Positions 27,486 to 36,798 are shown, counted from the stretch's first letter. The stretch is DNA of 64,000 bases from Arcobacter cryaerophilus gv. crypticus (GCF_002993025.1 NZ_NXGI01000002.1:1-64000); one strand, 5' to 3'. Notes: generated by a model from the sequence alone, not told the origin. Translations and numbers: made by a program.

Positions 27486-27539
27486 ATTCCTAAATAATTA
27501 ATGGATTATGAATAATTTGTCAAGAAAGTGTCAAGAGTT

Positions 27540-27562
27540 AAAAGTAGCAAGATGCTACTTTT
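27540..27562. terminator. Orphan hairpin between divergent eptA and typA
   Basis: AAAAGTAGCA pairs perfectly with TGCTACTTTT around a three-base loop, followed by ATTTTG. It looks like an intrinsic terminator but lies upstream of both divergent genes, just behind the TTGACA -35-like boxes of eptA at 27514-27531. It may end an unseen small RNA or insulate the two promoters. Confidence 0.5.
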
Positions 27563-27721
27563 ATTTTGTGAATATTAACAAAAAAAGATTAAATTAATAT
27601 AAAAAGGTAAAAAAACTTTTACTGAATATTTATTGTTTGCTTAACCATATTTTAAGGTATTATAAGCTTTTAAGTTTTTTTTAGCTACAATCCCCCAAAA
27701 TTTTACAAAAAAAGAAGAAGT

Positions 27722-29533
27722 ATGAGAGACATTAGAAATATTGCAGTTATTGCACACGTTGACCACGGTAAAACTACGCTAGTAGATCAACTATTAAAAC
27801 AAAGTGGTACATTTTCAGCTCACCAAAATGTAGATGAAAGAGTTATGGATAGTAATGCTATCGAGAAAGAAAGAGGAATTACAATTCTTTCAAAAAATAC
27901 AGCTATTGATTATGAAGGTGTAAGAATTAACATTATTGATACTCCAGGACACGCCGATTTTGGTGGAGAAGTTGAGAGGGTTTTAAAAATGGTTGATTCT
28001 GTTTTACTTCTTGTTGATGCACAAGAGGGAGTTATGCCACAAACAAAGTTTGTTGTTAAAAAAGCACTATCTTTAGGACATAGACCAATCGTTGTAGTAA
28101 ACAAAATAGATAAACAAGCAGCTGAGCCTGAAAGAGTTGTTGATGAAGTTTTTGACCTTTTTGCACAAATGGATGCAACAGAAGAGCAACTAGATTTCCC
28201 AGTTATTTATGCAGCTGCAAGAGATGGTGTTGCAAGATATGATGCAACAGATGGAAATATGGATTTTAAACCACTATATGACACTATTTTAAAAGAAGTT
28301 CCAAAACCTTTAGGAACTGATGAAAATGGTTTACAACTTCAAGTATTTACTCTTGATTATGATAATTTTATTGGAAAAATAGGAATTGCTAGAATTTTTA
28401 ATGGAACAATAAGCCACGGTGAAACAGTAATGTTATGTAAAGCAGATGGTGAAAAATTAAAAGGTAGAGTATCAAAACTTATTGGTTTTAAAGGAATGGA
28501 AAGATTCGATATTAAAACAGCAGGTGCTGGTGATATTGTTGCTGTTGCTGGGTTTGAGACAATTGATGTTGGAGATAGTTTATGTGATCCAAATAATCCA
28601 ATGCCACTTGATCCTATGCATATTGAAGAACCAACTTTAAGTGTAACTTTTTCTGTAAATGATTCTCCACTTGCTGGAACAGAAGGTAAATTTATAACTT
28701 CAAATAAAATTGATGAGAGATTAAAAGCTGAGATGAATACTAATATTGCTATGAGTTATGAGCAAATTGGTGAAGGTAAATTTAAAGTAAACGGAAGAGG
28801 TGAACTTCAAATTACTATTTTGGCTGAAAATATGAGAAGAGAAGGTTTTGAGTTCTGTATTGGAAGACCTGAAGTTATTATCAAAGAAGAAAATGGTATT
28901 AAAATGGAGCCATTTGAGCATTTAGTAATTGATACTCCTGATGAACATAGTGGAGCTATTATTGAAAAACTAGGAAAAAGAAAAGCTGTTATGACAAATA
29001 TGGTTCCAATGGGAGAAGGCTCTACTAGATTAGAGTTTGAAATTCCAGCACGTGGACTTATTGGAATTAGAACAGAGTTTTTAACTGAAACTAGAGGAGA
29101 GGGTGTTATGAATCACTCATTCTTAGAGTTTAGACCACATAGTGGAACAGTTGAAAGTAGAAAATATGGAGCACTTGTATCTATGGAAAATGGAGAAGCA
29201 TTAGCTTATTCAATTTTTAACTTACAAGATAGAGGTGTTATGTTTATAAAACCTCAAGATAAAGTATATGTTGGAATGGTTGTTGGACAACATGCTAAAG
29301 ATAATGACTTAGATGTTAATCCTATTAAAGGGAAGCAACAATCAAATGTAAGATCTTCAGGAGCTGATGAGGCTATTAAACTTGTACCACCAAGAACTAT
29401 GTCTTTGGAAAATGCTTTAGAGTGGATTGAAGAAGATGAGTCTGTTGAAGTTACTCCTGTTTCTATTCGTGTAAGAAAAAGAGAACTTGATCCAACAGTT
29501 AGAAAACGAACAGCTAAGAAAGAAAAGAATTAA
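27722..29533 (+). CDS. typA: Translational GTPase TypA/BipA
   Basis: TypA binds 70S ribosomes and helps assembly of the large subunit under stress or low temperature. The 603 residues show G1 [16 protein letters not shown]2 [15 protein letters not shown]3 [16 protein letters not shown]4 [12 protein letters not shown] and the EF-G-like domains. The C-terminal region [18 protein letters not shown] is a TypA signature. The start ATG lies 5 bases after an AGAAG site. Its last codons have been partly duplicated downstream of the stop. Confidence 0.96.
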   Translation: MRDIRNIAVIAHVDHGKTTLVDQLLKQSGTFSAHQNVDERVMDSNAIEKERGITILSKNTAIDYEGVRINIIDTPGHADFGGEVERVLKMVDSVLLLVDAQEGVMPQTKFVVKKALSLGHRPIVVVNKIDKQAAEPERVVDEVFDLFAQMDATEEQLDFPVIYAAARDGVARYDATDGNMDFKPLYDTILKEVPKPLGTDENGLQLQVFTLDYDNFIGKIGIARIFNGTISHGETVMLCKADGEKLKGRVSKLIGFKGMERFDIKTAGAGDIVAVAGFETIDVGDSLCDPNNPMPLDPMHIEEPTLSVTFSVNDSPLAGTEGKFITSNKIDERLKAEMNTNIAMSYEQIGEGKFKVNGRGELQITILAENMRREGFEFCIGRPEVIIKEENGIKMEPFEHLVIDTPDEHSGAIIEKLGKRKAVMTNMVPMGEGSTRLEFEIPARGLIGIRTEFLTETRGEGVMNHSFLEFRPHSGTVESRKYGALVSMENGEALAYSIFNLQDRGVMFIKPQDKVYVGMVVGQHAKDNDLDVNPIKGKQQSNVRSSGADEAIKLVPPRTMSLENALEWIEEDESVEVTPVSIRVRKRELDPTVRKRTAKKEKN

Positions 29534-29577
29534 TAAAAAGCGAATCTGTGAAAACGAACAGCAAAAAAAGAAAAGAG
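29502..29577 (+). repeat. 48-bp-offset partial duplication of the typA tail
   Basis: Bases 29502-29529, inside the last typA codons (KRTAKKEK), recur at 29550-29577 with about 26 of 28 identical positions, now beyond the stop codon. The second copy still translates as KRTAKKEK in one frame. It looks like a recent small tandem duplication. Confidence 0.7.
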
Positions 29578-29590
29578 TTTATTTAAACTT

Positions 29591-29625
29591 AAAGGAGAGA
29601 GGTTTTACCTCTTTCCTTTTTTTAT
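29591..29625 (+). terminator. Terminator after typA
   Basis: AAAGG-AGAGAGGT pairs with ACCTCTTT-CCTTT with a short TTT loop and runs into a stretch of seven T's. It separates typA from the Rrf2 promoter that starts eight bases later. Confidence 0.8.
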
Positions 29626-29632
29626 TTCTATC

Positions 29633-29661
29633 TTGACAGAAAAATTAAAATTAATTATAAT
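29633..29661 (+). promoter_or_regulatory. Consensus sigma-70 promoter of the Rrf2 regulator gene
   Basis: TTGACA at 29633-29638 and TATAAT at 29656-29661 are separated by exactly 17 bp. A perfect -35 box is rare among Campylobacterota promoters, which makes strong, repressor-controlled transcription likely. Confidence 0.82.
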
Positions 29662-29662
29662 T

Positions 29663-29679
29663 TATCAATTAGGTAGGTG
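29663..29679 (+). promoter_or_regulatory. Predicted Rrf2 operator, copy 1
   Basis: TATCAATTAGGTAGGTG starts one base after the -10 box and covers the expected start of transcription. It aligns position by position with two other copies at the sulfate genes (consensus YAYCARTTWDRTAGRTG). A repressor bound here would block transcription, so the regulator probably controls itself. Confidence 0.6.
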
Positions 29680-29685
29680 ATAAAT

Positions 29686-30144
29686 ATGAAAGTATCAAAA
29701 AAAACAGATTATGCATTAAGAGCATTATTCGCAATAGCAGAAGCTGATAGTTTAATCTCAATTAGAGAGCTATCAGAGCAGATAGATGTTCCAAGAAGAT
29801 TTTTAGAAAATATTATGCTTGAGATGAACAAAGCTGGATGGGTAAAAAGTATTCCTGGAAGATATGGCGGTTATGTTTTGGCAAAAAAATCAGATGAGAT
29901 AACTATGGGTGAAGTTATACGACATTTTGAAGGTATGATTGCTATGATCTCTTGTGTTTCAGTTTCTAGCTATCAGCCATGTAGTCAAGAAGGAAAATGT
30001 TATTTTAGAAGAGTTTTTTTAAATATTAGAAATTTAACAGCACAAATTTTAGATAAAACTACTATTGCTTCTTGTTTAGGACAAGTTCCTGTTACAAAAG
30101 AAGATGTTTTAAAAGAAGAATTTGTTGGTGGTTTGGGTATTTAA
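29686..30144 (+). CDS. Rrf2-family transcriptional regulator with three cysteines
   Basis: The 152-residue protein has the Rrf2 winged helix (TDYALRALFAIAEADSLISI, ELSEQIDVPRRFLENIMLEM, then the wing GRYGGYVLAKK). Cysteines at residues 90, 99 and 105 (ISCVSV, PCSQEGKC) sit where IscR, NsrR and RirA hold an iron-sulfur cluster, though the first spacing is longer than in IscR. The ATG at 29686 is preferred to a GTG nine bases upstream. It is directly upstream of sulfate uptake genes that share its operator motif, so a cysteine or Fe-S/sulfur status regulator (CymR- or IscR-like) is inferred. Confidence 0.88.
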   Translation: MKVSKKTDYALRALFAIAEADSLISIRELSEQIDVPRRFLENIMLEMNKAGWVKSIPGRYGGYVLAKKSDEITMGEVIRHFEGMIAMISCVSVSSYQPCSQEGKCYFRRVFLNIRNLTAQILDKTTIASCLGQVPVTKEDVLKEEFVGGLGI

Positions 30145-30284
30145 AAAAGAGATTTTATAATATTTTTTTGTTTTTTATATATTAAAATCTCTTCAATTTT
30201 AATATATATTTCAAAAGTATATTTTGTAAAATAGCCATTTTATAGATGTTTTGAACAAAATTTAAAAAATATTTTAAAAAACTC

Positions 30285-30313
30285 TTGACAAATATTTTTT
30301 TTATTATTATAAT
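30285..30313 (+). promoter_or_regulatory. Consensus promoter of the sulfate-binding protein operon
   Basis: TTGACA at 30285-30290 and TATAAT at 30308-30313 with a 17-bp spacer lie about 175 bp before the sulfate-binding protein start. The geometry is identical to the Rrf2 gene promoter. Confidence 0.82.
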
Positions 30314-30315
30314 TT

Positions 30316-30332
30316 CACCAGTTTAGTAGGTG
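30316..30332 (+). promoter_or_regulatory. Predicted Rrf2 operator, copy 2
   Basis: CACCAGTTTAGTAGGTG begins two bases after the -10 box and has mirrored ends (CACC and GGTG). It is the most symmetric of the three promoter-linked copies. Confidence 0.62.
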
Positions 30333-30349
30333 ATAGATAGAAATCACCT
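30328..30349 (+). other. Leader RNA hairpin overlapping operator copy 2
   Basis: AGGTGAT (30328-30334) pairs with ATCACCT (30343-30349) over an eight-base loop and is followed by TTATT. The same AGGTG could instead pair with CACC at 30316-30319 when that is transcribed, so two exclusive RNA folds are possible just ahead of the leader peptide. Confidence 0.45.
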
Positions 30350-30367
30350 TTATTGAAAGGATAAAAA

Positions 30368-30418
30368 ATGATGTGCGACATGTGTAAAATAATATATAAA
30401 TCAGAAAAAAGAAAATAG
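30368..30418 (+). CDS. Candidate cysteine-containing leader peptide (16 residues)
   Basis: A GAAAGG ribosome site (30355-30360) with ideal spacing precedes a short frame encoding MMCDMCKIIYKSEKRK and a TAG stop. It lies in the 5' leader of the sulfate-binding protein mRNA, 68 bp before that gene. Two cysteine codons in a leader of a sulfate uptake operon suggest cysteine-sensing by ribosome stalling, as shown for poly-cysteine leaders of actinobacterial sulfur genes. A following hairpin, AGATTTT/AAAATCT at 30422-30438, could be the regulated structure. There is no proof of translation. Confidence 0.55.
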   Translation: MMCDMCKIIYKSEKRK

Positions 30419-30485
30419 GTGAGATTTTTTTAAAATCTTTAATTATCATACATTTAATGTGTATTAAATTTAAAAGAGAGATAAA

Positions 30486-31559
30486 ATGATAAAAAATATA
30501 AAAAACATAGCGTTAGCATCATTGCTAATATCAACATTAAGCTTTGCTAAAGATTATGATTATAAAGCAGAAGCAGAAAAAAAATCTATAGAGATTTTAA
30601 ATGTATCGTATGACCCAACAAGAGAGTTTTATGAAGAGTATAACAAGAATTTTGCAAAATATTGGCAAGAAAAGAGTGGACAAAAAGTAATAATAAAGCA
30701 ATCACACGGTGGTTCAGGTAAACAAGCTAGAGGTGTAATTGATGGATTAAAAGCAGATGTTGTAACTTTAGCACTTGCTTATGATATTGATGCAATTAGC
30801 CAAAAAGCAAATTTATTTCCAAAAGATTGGCAAAAAAAATTAGAGTATAACTCTTCTCCTTATACTTCAACTATTGTATTTTTAGTAAGAAAAGGAAATC
30901 CAAAAGGAATTAAAGATTGGAATGATTTAATAAAAGATGGTGTTGAAGTTATTACTCCAAATCCAAAAACTTCAGGAGGAGCAAGATGGAACTATCTTGC
31001 TGCTTATGCTTATGGGTTAAAACAAGAGTTAGGTACTTTGGACAAAATTGATTTTAATTCAGAATCTTATAAAAAAGCCAATGAAAAAGCAAAAGAGTAT
31101 GTTTCAAAACTTTTAAAAAATGTTCCAGTTCTTGATTCAGGTGCTAGAGGAGCTACAAATACATTTGTTCAAAGAAAAATTGGAGATGTTTTACTTGCTT
31201 GGGAAAATGAAGCCTTTTTAGCAATAAATGAACTTGGACGTGATGAGTTTGAAATAGTTGTTCCATCTGTTTCAATATTAGCCGAACCACCTGTAACTGT
31301 TGTAAATAAAAATGCCCAACATAAAGGGACTTTAAATGTTTCAAATGAATATTTAAACTATTTATACTCAAAAGAAGGGCAAGAGTTAGCAGCAAAACAT
31401 TATTATAGACCGAGTATTCCAAATCTAGTTAGTAAAGAAAACTTGGCAATATTTCCAAAATTAGAGTTAATTAAAATTGACGATGTTTTTGGAAGTTGGG
31501 AAAATGCACAAAAAACACACTTCAATGATGGTGGAACATTTGATTTAATCTATAAATAG
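30486..31559 (+). CDS. Sulfate ABC transporter periplasmic substrate-binding protein
   Basis: The 357-residue protein has a signal peptide ([20 protein letters not shown]) and the Sbp/CysP pattern: [40 protein letters not shown] with the sulfate-binding serine/glycine loop, [15 protein letters not shown], and [20 protein letters not shown]. It delivers sulfate or thiosulfate to the CysTWA complex encoded about 5 kb downstream. It is followed within 35 bases by a MoaD-like gene, and its promoter carries the shared operator and a leader peptide. Confidence 0.93.
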   Translation: MIKNIKNIALASLLISTLSFAKDYDYKAEAEKKSIEILNVSYDPTREFYEEYNKNFAKYWQEKSGQKVIIKQSHGGSGKQARGVIDGLKADVVTLALAYDIDAISQKANLFPKDWQKKLEYNSSPYTSTIVFLVRKGNPKGIKDWNDLIKDGVEVITPNPKTSGGARWNYLAAYAYGLKQELGTLDKIDFNSESYKKANEKAKEYVSKLLKNVPVLDSGARGATNTFVQRKIGDVLLAWENEAFLAINELGRDEFEIVVPSVSILAEPPVTVVNKNAQHKGTLNVSNEYLNYLYSKEGQELAAKHYYRPSIPNLVSKENLAIFPKLELIKIDDVFGSWENAQKTHFNDGGTFDLIYK

Positions 31560-31592
31560 ATTAAATCAGATTTCTTAAAAAGGAGTTATAAA

Positions 31593-31856
31593 ATGGCAAA
31601 AGTTTATATAACTAGAGAGTTAAAAACATATACAAATGGTAGATTTGAAATTGCTTTGCAAGGTGAAAGTATCAAAGATATTGTAGGAAATCTACTAAAA
31701 GAGCATAAAGATTTGGAAAATCATATTTATACAGATGATGGAAAATTAAAGAATTATGTAAATATATATCTTAATGAAGAGAATATAAATAGTTTAGAAA
31801 ATTTTGATACAAAAGTTTATGAAGATGACAAGATAATTTTATTTCAAGCATCATAA
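31593..31856 (+). CDS. MoaD/ThiS (CysO-like) sulfur carrier family protein lacking Gly-Gly
   Basis: The 87-residue protein has a ubiquitin-like fold pattern (VYITRELKTYTNGRFEIALQ, DIVGNLLKEHKDLENHIY, NYVNIYLNEENINSLENFDT, DKIILF). Family members end with Gly-Gly, the site of thiocarboxylation. This one ends FQAS with no glycine pair, and the AGG AA-type start site supports the frame. It lies between the sulfate-binding protein and a MoeZ-like activating enzyme, as CysO genes do. Either the tail has been lost, the protein works without thiocarboxylate, or a frameshift hides the end. Confidence 0.72.
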   Translation: MAKVYITRELKTYTNGRFEIALQGESIKDIVGNLLKEHKDLENHIYTDDGKLKNYVNIYLNEENINSLENFDTKVYEDDKIILFQAS

Positions 31857-31931
31857 TTTGTGTAGGAAATAAAAGATAATATAAATATCTCTTGTGATAT
31901 TCTTACGACTGAATTTTAATAAGGATTTAGT

Positions 31932-33071
31932 TTGATAAAAGAGCAAAAACTATCAGAGCAAGAGATAAATAGATATAGCAGGCATTTAATACTTCCAGAA
32001 GTTGGATTAAAAGGACAACTAAAATTAAAAAATTCAAAGGTTTTAGTTGTAGGAACAGGAGCTTTAGGTTCTCCTGTTCTTTTATATCTTAGTGCAGCTG
32101 GTATTGGAACTATTGGAATAATTGATTTTGATACACTTGATGAATCAAATTTACAAAGACAGATTATTCACTCAACAAATGAAATAGGAAATCCAAAAGT
32201 AAACTCAGCTAAAACTAGAATAAATGCACTAAATCCAAACATAGAAGTACTAGCTTACAATGATAAATTAACAAGCCAAAATGCTTTAGAGATTATAAAA
32301 AATTTCGATGTTGTAGTAGATGGAACAGATAATTTTCAAACAAGATATTTGATAAATGATGCTTGTGTTTTTTTAAATAAACCTTTTGTTTATGGAGCAA
32401 TTTTTAGATTTGAAGGTCAATCAACAGTTTTTAATGCAGATAAAAATAGCCCTTGTTATAGATGTATTTTTCCAGAACCACCAAAAGCTGGGCTTGTTCC
32501 ATCTTGCTCAGAAGCTGGAGTTTTAGGAGTTTTACCTGGAATTATTGGAACTATTCAAGCAAGTGAAACTATAAAAATAGTTTTAGAAATAGGGGAAACA
32601 TTAAAAGGAAGATTGCTTACTTTAAATGCTTTAAAAATGGATTTTAAAGATTATAAAATAAAAAAAGATGAAAATTGTAAAGTTTGTGGAGAGAATGCAA
32701 CTATAAAAGAACTTATTGATTATGAAGAGTTTTGTGGATTAAAAGATAGTGGAAAAGAGATTGAATTTAAAGAGTTAAGTGGTGAAAATCTAAAAGAGTT
32801 AATGCATAACAAAGAACAAATTTTGTTAATTGATGTTAGAATTATCGCCGATTTTCAAGCTAAAAATATTTTTAATTCAAAAAATATACCATTTGAAGAT
32901 TTACTAAATAGAGTAAATGAAATAGACGAAACAAAAAAAGTTGTATTGATTTGTACAATAGGACTTAAAAGCAAAGAAGCTATTTCAAAATTAAAAAAAG
33001 CTGGTTATAAAGGAGAACTTTATAGTTTAAAAGGTGGGATTACATCTTGGATAAATGATAATCAAGATTAA
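31932..33071 (+). CDS. MoeZ-like E1 adenylyltransferase with C-terminal rhodanese domain
   Basis: The first 245 residues are a ThiF/MoeB/HesA-type activating enzyme: ATP site LVVGTGALGSPVLLYL, SNLQRQI, VVDGTDNFQTRYLIND, and two zinc CxxC pairs (CYRC, CKVC). The likely transfer cysteine is in LVPSCSEAGVLG. The last 100 residues form a rhodanese domain with the active-site loop ICTIGLKSKEA. Together they adenylate a sulfur carrier and load it with persulfide sulfur. The adjacent MoaD-like gene is the natural partner. Confidence 0.9.
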   Translation: MIKEQKLSEQEINRYSRHLILPEVGLKGQLKLKNSKVLVVGTGALGSPVLLYLSAAGIGTIGIIDFDTLDESNLQRQIIHSTNEIGNPKVNSAKTRINALNPNIEVLAYNDKLTSQNALEIIKNFDVVVDGTDNFQTRYLINDACVFLNKPFVYGAIFRFEGQSTVFNADKNSPCYRCIFPEPPKAGLVPSCSEAGVLGVLPGIIGTIQASETIKIVLEIGETLKGRLLTLNALKMDFKDYKIKKDENCKVCGENATIKELIDYEEFCGLKDSGKEIEFKELSGENLKELMHNKEQILLIDVRIIADFQAKNIFNSKNIPFEDLLNRVNEIDETKKVVLICTIGLKSKEAISKLKKAGYKGELYSLKGGITSWINDNQD

Positions 33072-33102
33072 AAATCTCTTTTCATTTTAAAAGGGGCTAA
33101 AT

Positions 33103-34326
33103 GTGGAGAATAAAGAGAGTAGAAAGAATGAGATTTTACTACCCAATAGAAAAGCTTTTTTAAAAGATGTAGAAAATGGCTTTTTTAATAAACTTGTAAT
33201 ATTTGATATAAGTGGTTTTGGAAATATAAATCACTACTATGGATATGATTTTGGAGAAAATATATTAAAAATAATCTCTGTAAGACTTCAAGAGAGATTT
33301 GAAAATAGTCAAATGTACTATTTAGGTGGAGATATTTTTGTTGCAACTGCAAGTGAAAATATTTCAAAAGAAAAATTTATTCAAACTATAAAAGCTACTA
33401 CTTGGCATTTTGGATACTCACCAATTGAACTAGATGGTCATAAAGTATATATTCCATTAAGAGCTGGAGTTGCTATAAACTATCCAGAACTTCTATTTTG
33501 TGCAGAATTTGCACTAAAACAAACAAGAGTTTTAAAACACAATCTAGTAATTTTTGATAGTGAAGAACATCAAGTGTGTCATCCTAACTCTTTGTCAATT
33601 GAGCAAGACTTATATTGGGAAGCACAAATTATTCAAGCTATAAAAAAAGATAGATTTGAGATTTTTGCACAATCAATTAGTAATCAAAATGATAAAAAAT
33701 ATGAGATTTTAGTAAGAATGAAAGATACAAAAGGAGAGATAATATCTCCATATTTTTTCATAGATAGAGCAAAAAAGATAAATTTATATGGGGAAATAAC
33801 AAAAAAGGTAGTTCAAAAATCATTTGAATTTTTTGAGGGTAAAAATATCGAATTTAGTATAAATTTATCAATTAGTGATATTTTGGAAAAAGATATTTGT
33901 GATTTTTTGATTCAAAAAATATGTGAACATGATGTTGGTTACTTTTTAACTATAGAAATAACGGAGAGTGAAGGTGTTGAGAATATAGAAGAATTAGTAT
34001 CTTTTATAAAAATAGTTAAAAATTTAGGTGTAAAAATAGCAATTGATGATTTTGGAACTGGTTACTCAAATTTTTCATATTTGGTTAAATTGCAAGCAGA
34101 TTTTATAAAATTAGATGGTTCTATTATTCAAGATATAAATAAATCTCTTTCAGCTAAAGCAGTTGTTGAAGCAATAGTATTTTTTGCAAAAAAAGTTGGT
34201 ATAAAAACAGTTGCGGAGTTTGTATCAACAAAAGAGATTTTTAAAACTTGCAAAGAGTTGGAAATTGATTATTTTCAAGGATATCTGTTTGATGCTCCGA
34301 AAAATATTAAAGATATAAGATTATAA
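33103..34326 (+). CDS. Degenerate GGDEF plus intact EAL cyclic-di-GMP phosphodiesterase
   Basis: The 407-residue soluble protein starts with GTG at 33103 after an AGGGG site. The N-terminal half is a GGDEF-like domain with the active motif changed to GGDIF near residue 75, so cyclase activity is doubtful. The EAL domain keeps the catalytic set: EILVR, SINLSIS, IEITES, AIDDFGTGYS, IKLDGS, TVAEFV and YFQGYLF. It should hydrolyse c-di-GMP. It has no sensor or membrane segment. It lies between the sulfur-carrier enzymes and the chemoreceptor, all in the same direction. Confidence 0.87.
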   Translation: MENKESRKNEILLPNRKAFLKDVENGFFNKLVIFDISGFGNINHYYGYDFGENILKIISVRLQERFENSQMYYLGGDIFVATASENISKEKFIQTIKATTWHFGYSPIELDGHKVYIPLRAGVAINYPELLFCAEFALKQTRVLKHNLVIFDSEEHQVCHPNSLSIEQDLYWEAQIIQAIKKDRFEIFAQSISNQNDKKYEILVRMKDTKGEIISPYFFIDRAKKINLYGEITKKVVQKSFEFFEGKNIEFSINLSISDILEKDICDFLIQKICEHDVGYFLTIEITESEGVENIEELVSFIKIVKNLGVKIAIDDFGTGYSNFSYLVKLQADFIKLDGSIIQDINKSLSAKAVVEAIVFFAKKVGIKTVAEFVSTKEIFKTCKELEIDYFQGYLFDAPKNIKDIRL

Positions 34327-34447
34327 TTATGTAAAATAGTAACAGATTATAATATTTATAGATATATATTATAAAAAATAGTTATATCTATCTTCAATTA
34401 TAATTTTTTTGTTATCATAATCCTTTAAATTATCATTTAGGGGAATT

Positions 34448-36709
34448 ATGAATTCAGTAATAAAAAAAGTCTCTTTCTTTCAATCTTTAGCAGTAGCAAT
34501 TATTTTAGTTTTTGCAGTTATTAGTATTAGTATTGTTGTAAAAAACTTTATAACAAAAGATGTAGAAAATACATTTCAAGATAGAGTTTTAGATATAAAA
34601 GCTACTTTTGAAGTTTTAAATGAATCAATAAAAGATTCTGCACTTTCAGCTTCAAATGTTCTTTCTACGCAATTAAACAATCTTGAAATTGACCATTTAA
34701 ATAAAATAGATGTAAATGGTATTAAAACATCATCTTTAACTTCAAATGGAGTGGTTTTAAATAATAACAACTCTATTGTAGATAAGTTTACACAAACAAC
34801 AAGTGCAGTTGCTACAATATTTGTAAAACAAGATGATGGTTTTTTTAGAATTGCAACATCTTTGTATAAAGAAGATGGTTCAAGAGCTATTGGAACTTTT
34901 TTAGCAAAAGAGAGTCCAGCTTTTTCAAAAATATCAAATAAAGAGAGATATTCAGGAATTGGTGAGCTTTTTGGAAAAAAATATATGACAATTTATACTC
35001 CAATTATTCAAAATAATGAGGTAATTGGAATTTTATTTGTTGCTTATAATTTTGATAAGTTGTATACAATTTTAGAATCTAAACTAGAGAGAATCAAGTT
35101 TGGAGATAAAGGTTATTTATATACAATTGATTCTAAAACAGAAACTTTAACAATTCATCCAACTTTAAAAAATAAAAAACTAAATGAGCTTGATAAAAAT
35201 GTAGAAGAAGCTTTAAAGCAGATGCTAGTTTTAAAAGAGGGTGTAATAGCTTATACATTTGATGATGGCAAAGATGTAATAGATAAATTATCTGCTTTTA
35301 CAACTTTTGAAGAGTGGAATATGATTATTGTAACTAGTTCTGATATCGATGATTTACTTTCGTTGAATTACACATTAAGACAATACTCAATATTTGGTGG
35401 AATAGCACTGTTATTTACTCTACTTGGAATAAGTTATTTTATTATCAAAAAAACAGTAAATGAACCACTTTTAATAATAAATAAAGATTTAAATGAATTC
35501 TTCGCTTACTTAAATAGGCAAAAAGATAGTATTGATTTTGTGCATGTAAATACAAAAGATGAGTTTGGAAGAATGTCAAAAGTCTTAAGTGATAATATTG
35601 AAAAAACACGACAAAGTATAGAAGAGGATAGAAAACTTATAAGTGAAACAATTTCTGTTTTAGGTGAGTTTGAGCATGGTGATTTATGTCAAAGAATAAA
35701 TATAGAAGTATCAAATCCAGCCTTGACGCAGCTAAAACAAGTTTTAAATAATATGGCAAATAATTTAGAGAATAATATTGAAAATGTACTTGATATTTTG
35801 GAGCAATATTCAAAATATAACTATTTGAGTAAAATTCCAACAAAAGATTTAAAAGAACATTTACTAAAACTTGCAAATGGTGTTAATACTTTGGGTGAAT
35901 CTATTACAACTATGTTAATAGAGAATAAGAAAAATGGATTAACTCTTGGTGATAGTTCAAATGTTTTACTTGAAAATGTAAATAAATTAAATAGCTCTTC
36001 AAATAGTGCAGCAGCAAGTCTTGAAGAGACAGCAGCTGCTATTGAAGAGATTACATCAACTGTTAGAAGTAATAGTGAAAATATCACAAAAATGGCTCTT
36101 TTATCAAATGATGTTACAAAATCAGTAGTTATTGGTGAAAAATATGCAAATCAAACAACTATTGCAATGGATGAGATAAATACACAAGTAAATTTAGTAA
36201 ATGAAGCAATTAGTGTAATTGATCAAATAGCATTTCAAACAAATATTTTAAGCCTAAATGCAGCTGTTGAAGCTGCAACTGCAGGTGAGGCTGGAAAAGG
36301 ATTTGCAGTAGTTGCTCAAGAGGTGCGAAACCTTGCAAGCAGAAGCTCAGAAGCTGCTAAAGAGATTAAAGATATAGTTGAAAATGCTACAAAAAAAGCA
36401 AATGAAGGAAAAGAGATTGCAAATAGTATGATTGAAGGGTATAAAGAGTTAAATTCAAATGTTTCTCAAACTATGAGTTTAATTAAAGATATTCAAAACT
36501 CTTCAAAAGAACAACTACTAGGAATTGAACAGATTAATGATGTTGTAAATAATCTTGACAGACAAACTCAACAAAATGCACAAATTGCATCACAAACAAA
36601 TGAGATTGCAAAACTAACAGATAGTATTGCAAAAGTAATTGTAGATGATACAAATAGTAAAGAGTTTTATGGAAAAGATAGTGTACAAAGTAGAGATATA
36701 GGGATTTAG
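34448..36709 (+). CDS. Methyl-accepting chemotaxis protein with Cache sensor domain
   Basis: The 753-residue receptor has a first helix at residues 10-32, a periplasmic domain of about 270 residues with the Cache pattern ([60 protein letters not shown]), a second helix near 308-330 and a cytoplasmic tail. Its hairpin tip [20 protein letters not shown] is the CheW/CheA contact region. There is a divergent HAMP-like linker of unusual length before the methylation helices. The start follows AGGGGAA. Lying beside sulfate genes, it may sense a sulfur compound, but that is only contextual. Confidence 0.93.
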   Translation: MNSVIKKVSFFQSLAVAIILVFAVISISIVVKNFITKDVENTFQDRVLDIKATFEVLNESIKDSALSASNVLSTQLNNLEIDHLNKIDVNGIKTSSLTSNGVVLNNNNSIVDKFTQTTSAVATIFVKQDDGFFRIATSLYKEDGSRAIGTFLAKESPAFSKISNKERYSGIGELFGKKYMTIYTPIIQNNEVIGILFVAYNFDKLYTILESKLERIKFGDKGYLYTIDSKTETLTIHPTLKNKKLNELDKNVEEALKQMLVLKEGVIAYTFDDGKDVIDKLSAFTTFEEWNMIIVTSSDIDDLLSLNYTLRQYSIFGGIALLFTLLGISYFIIKKTVNEPLLIINKDLNEFFAYLNRQKDSIDFVHVNTKDEFGRMSKVLSDNIEKTRQSIEEDRKLISETISVLGEFEHGDLCQRINIEVSNPALTQLKQVLNNMANNLENNIENVLDILEQYSKYNYLSKIPTKDLKEHLLKLANGVNTLGESITTMLIENKKNGLTLGDSSNVLLENVNKLNSSSNSAAASLEETAAAIEEITSTVRSNSENITKMALLSNDVTKSVVIGEKYANQTTIAMDEINTQVNLVNEAISVIDQIAFQTNILSLNAAVEAATAGEAGKGFAVVAQEVRNLASRSSEAAKEIKDIVENATKKANEGKEIANSMIEGYKELNSNVSQTMSLIKDIQNSSKEQLLGIEQINDVVNNLDRQTQQNAQIASQTNEIAKLTDSIAKVIVDDTNSKEFYGKDSVQSRDIGI

Positions 36710-36722
36710 TTAAATAAAAAGT

Positions 36723-36750
36723 AAAAAGGAGAAAGAAGTTTTTCCTTTTT
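36723..36750 (+). terminator. Terminator after the chemoreceptor gene
   Basis: AAAAAGGA pairs with TCCTTTTT across a 12-base loop, directly before the next promoter and 13 bases after the receptor stop. Confidence 0.65.
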
Positions 36751-36751
36751 C

Positions 36752-36780
36752 TTGACAAATAAAAAAGAAATAGTTATAAT
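36752..36780 (+). promoter_or_regulatory. Consensus promoter of the cysT-cysW-cysA operon
   Basis: TTGACA at 36752-36757 and TATAAT at 36775-36780 have a 17-bp spacer. It is the third perfect promoter of this type within 7.2 kb. Confidence 0.82.
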
Positions 36781-36781
36781 T

Positions 36782-36798
36782 CACCAATTTTATAGATG
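36782..36798 (+). promoter_or_regulatory. Predicted Rrf2 operator, copy 3
   Basis: CACCAATTTTATAGATG starts one base after the -10 box, in the same register as copies 1 and 2. Its right end also forms the 5' arm of the following hairpin. Confidence 0.6.
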
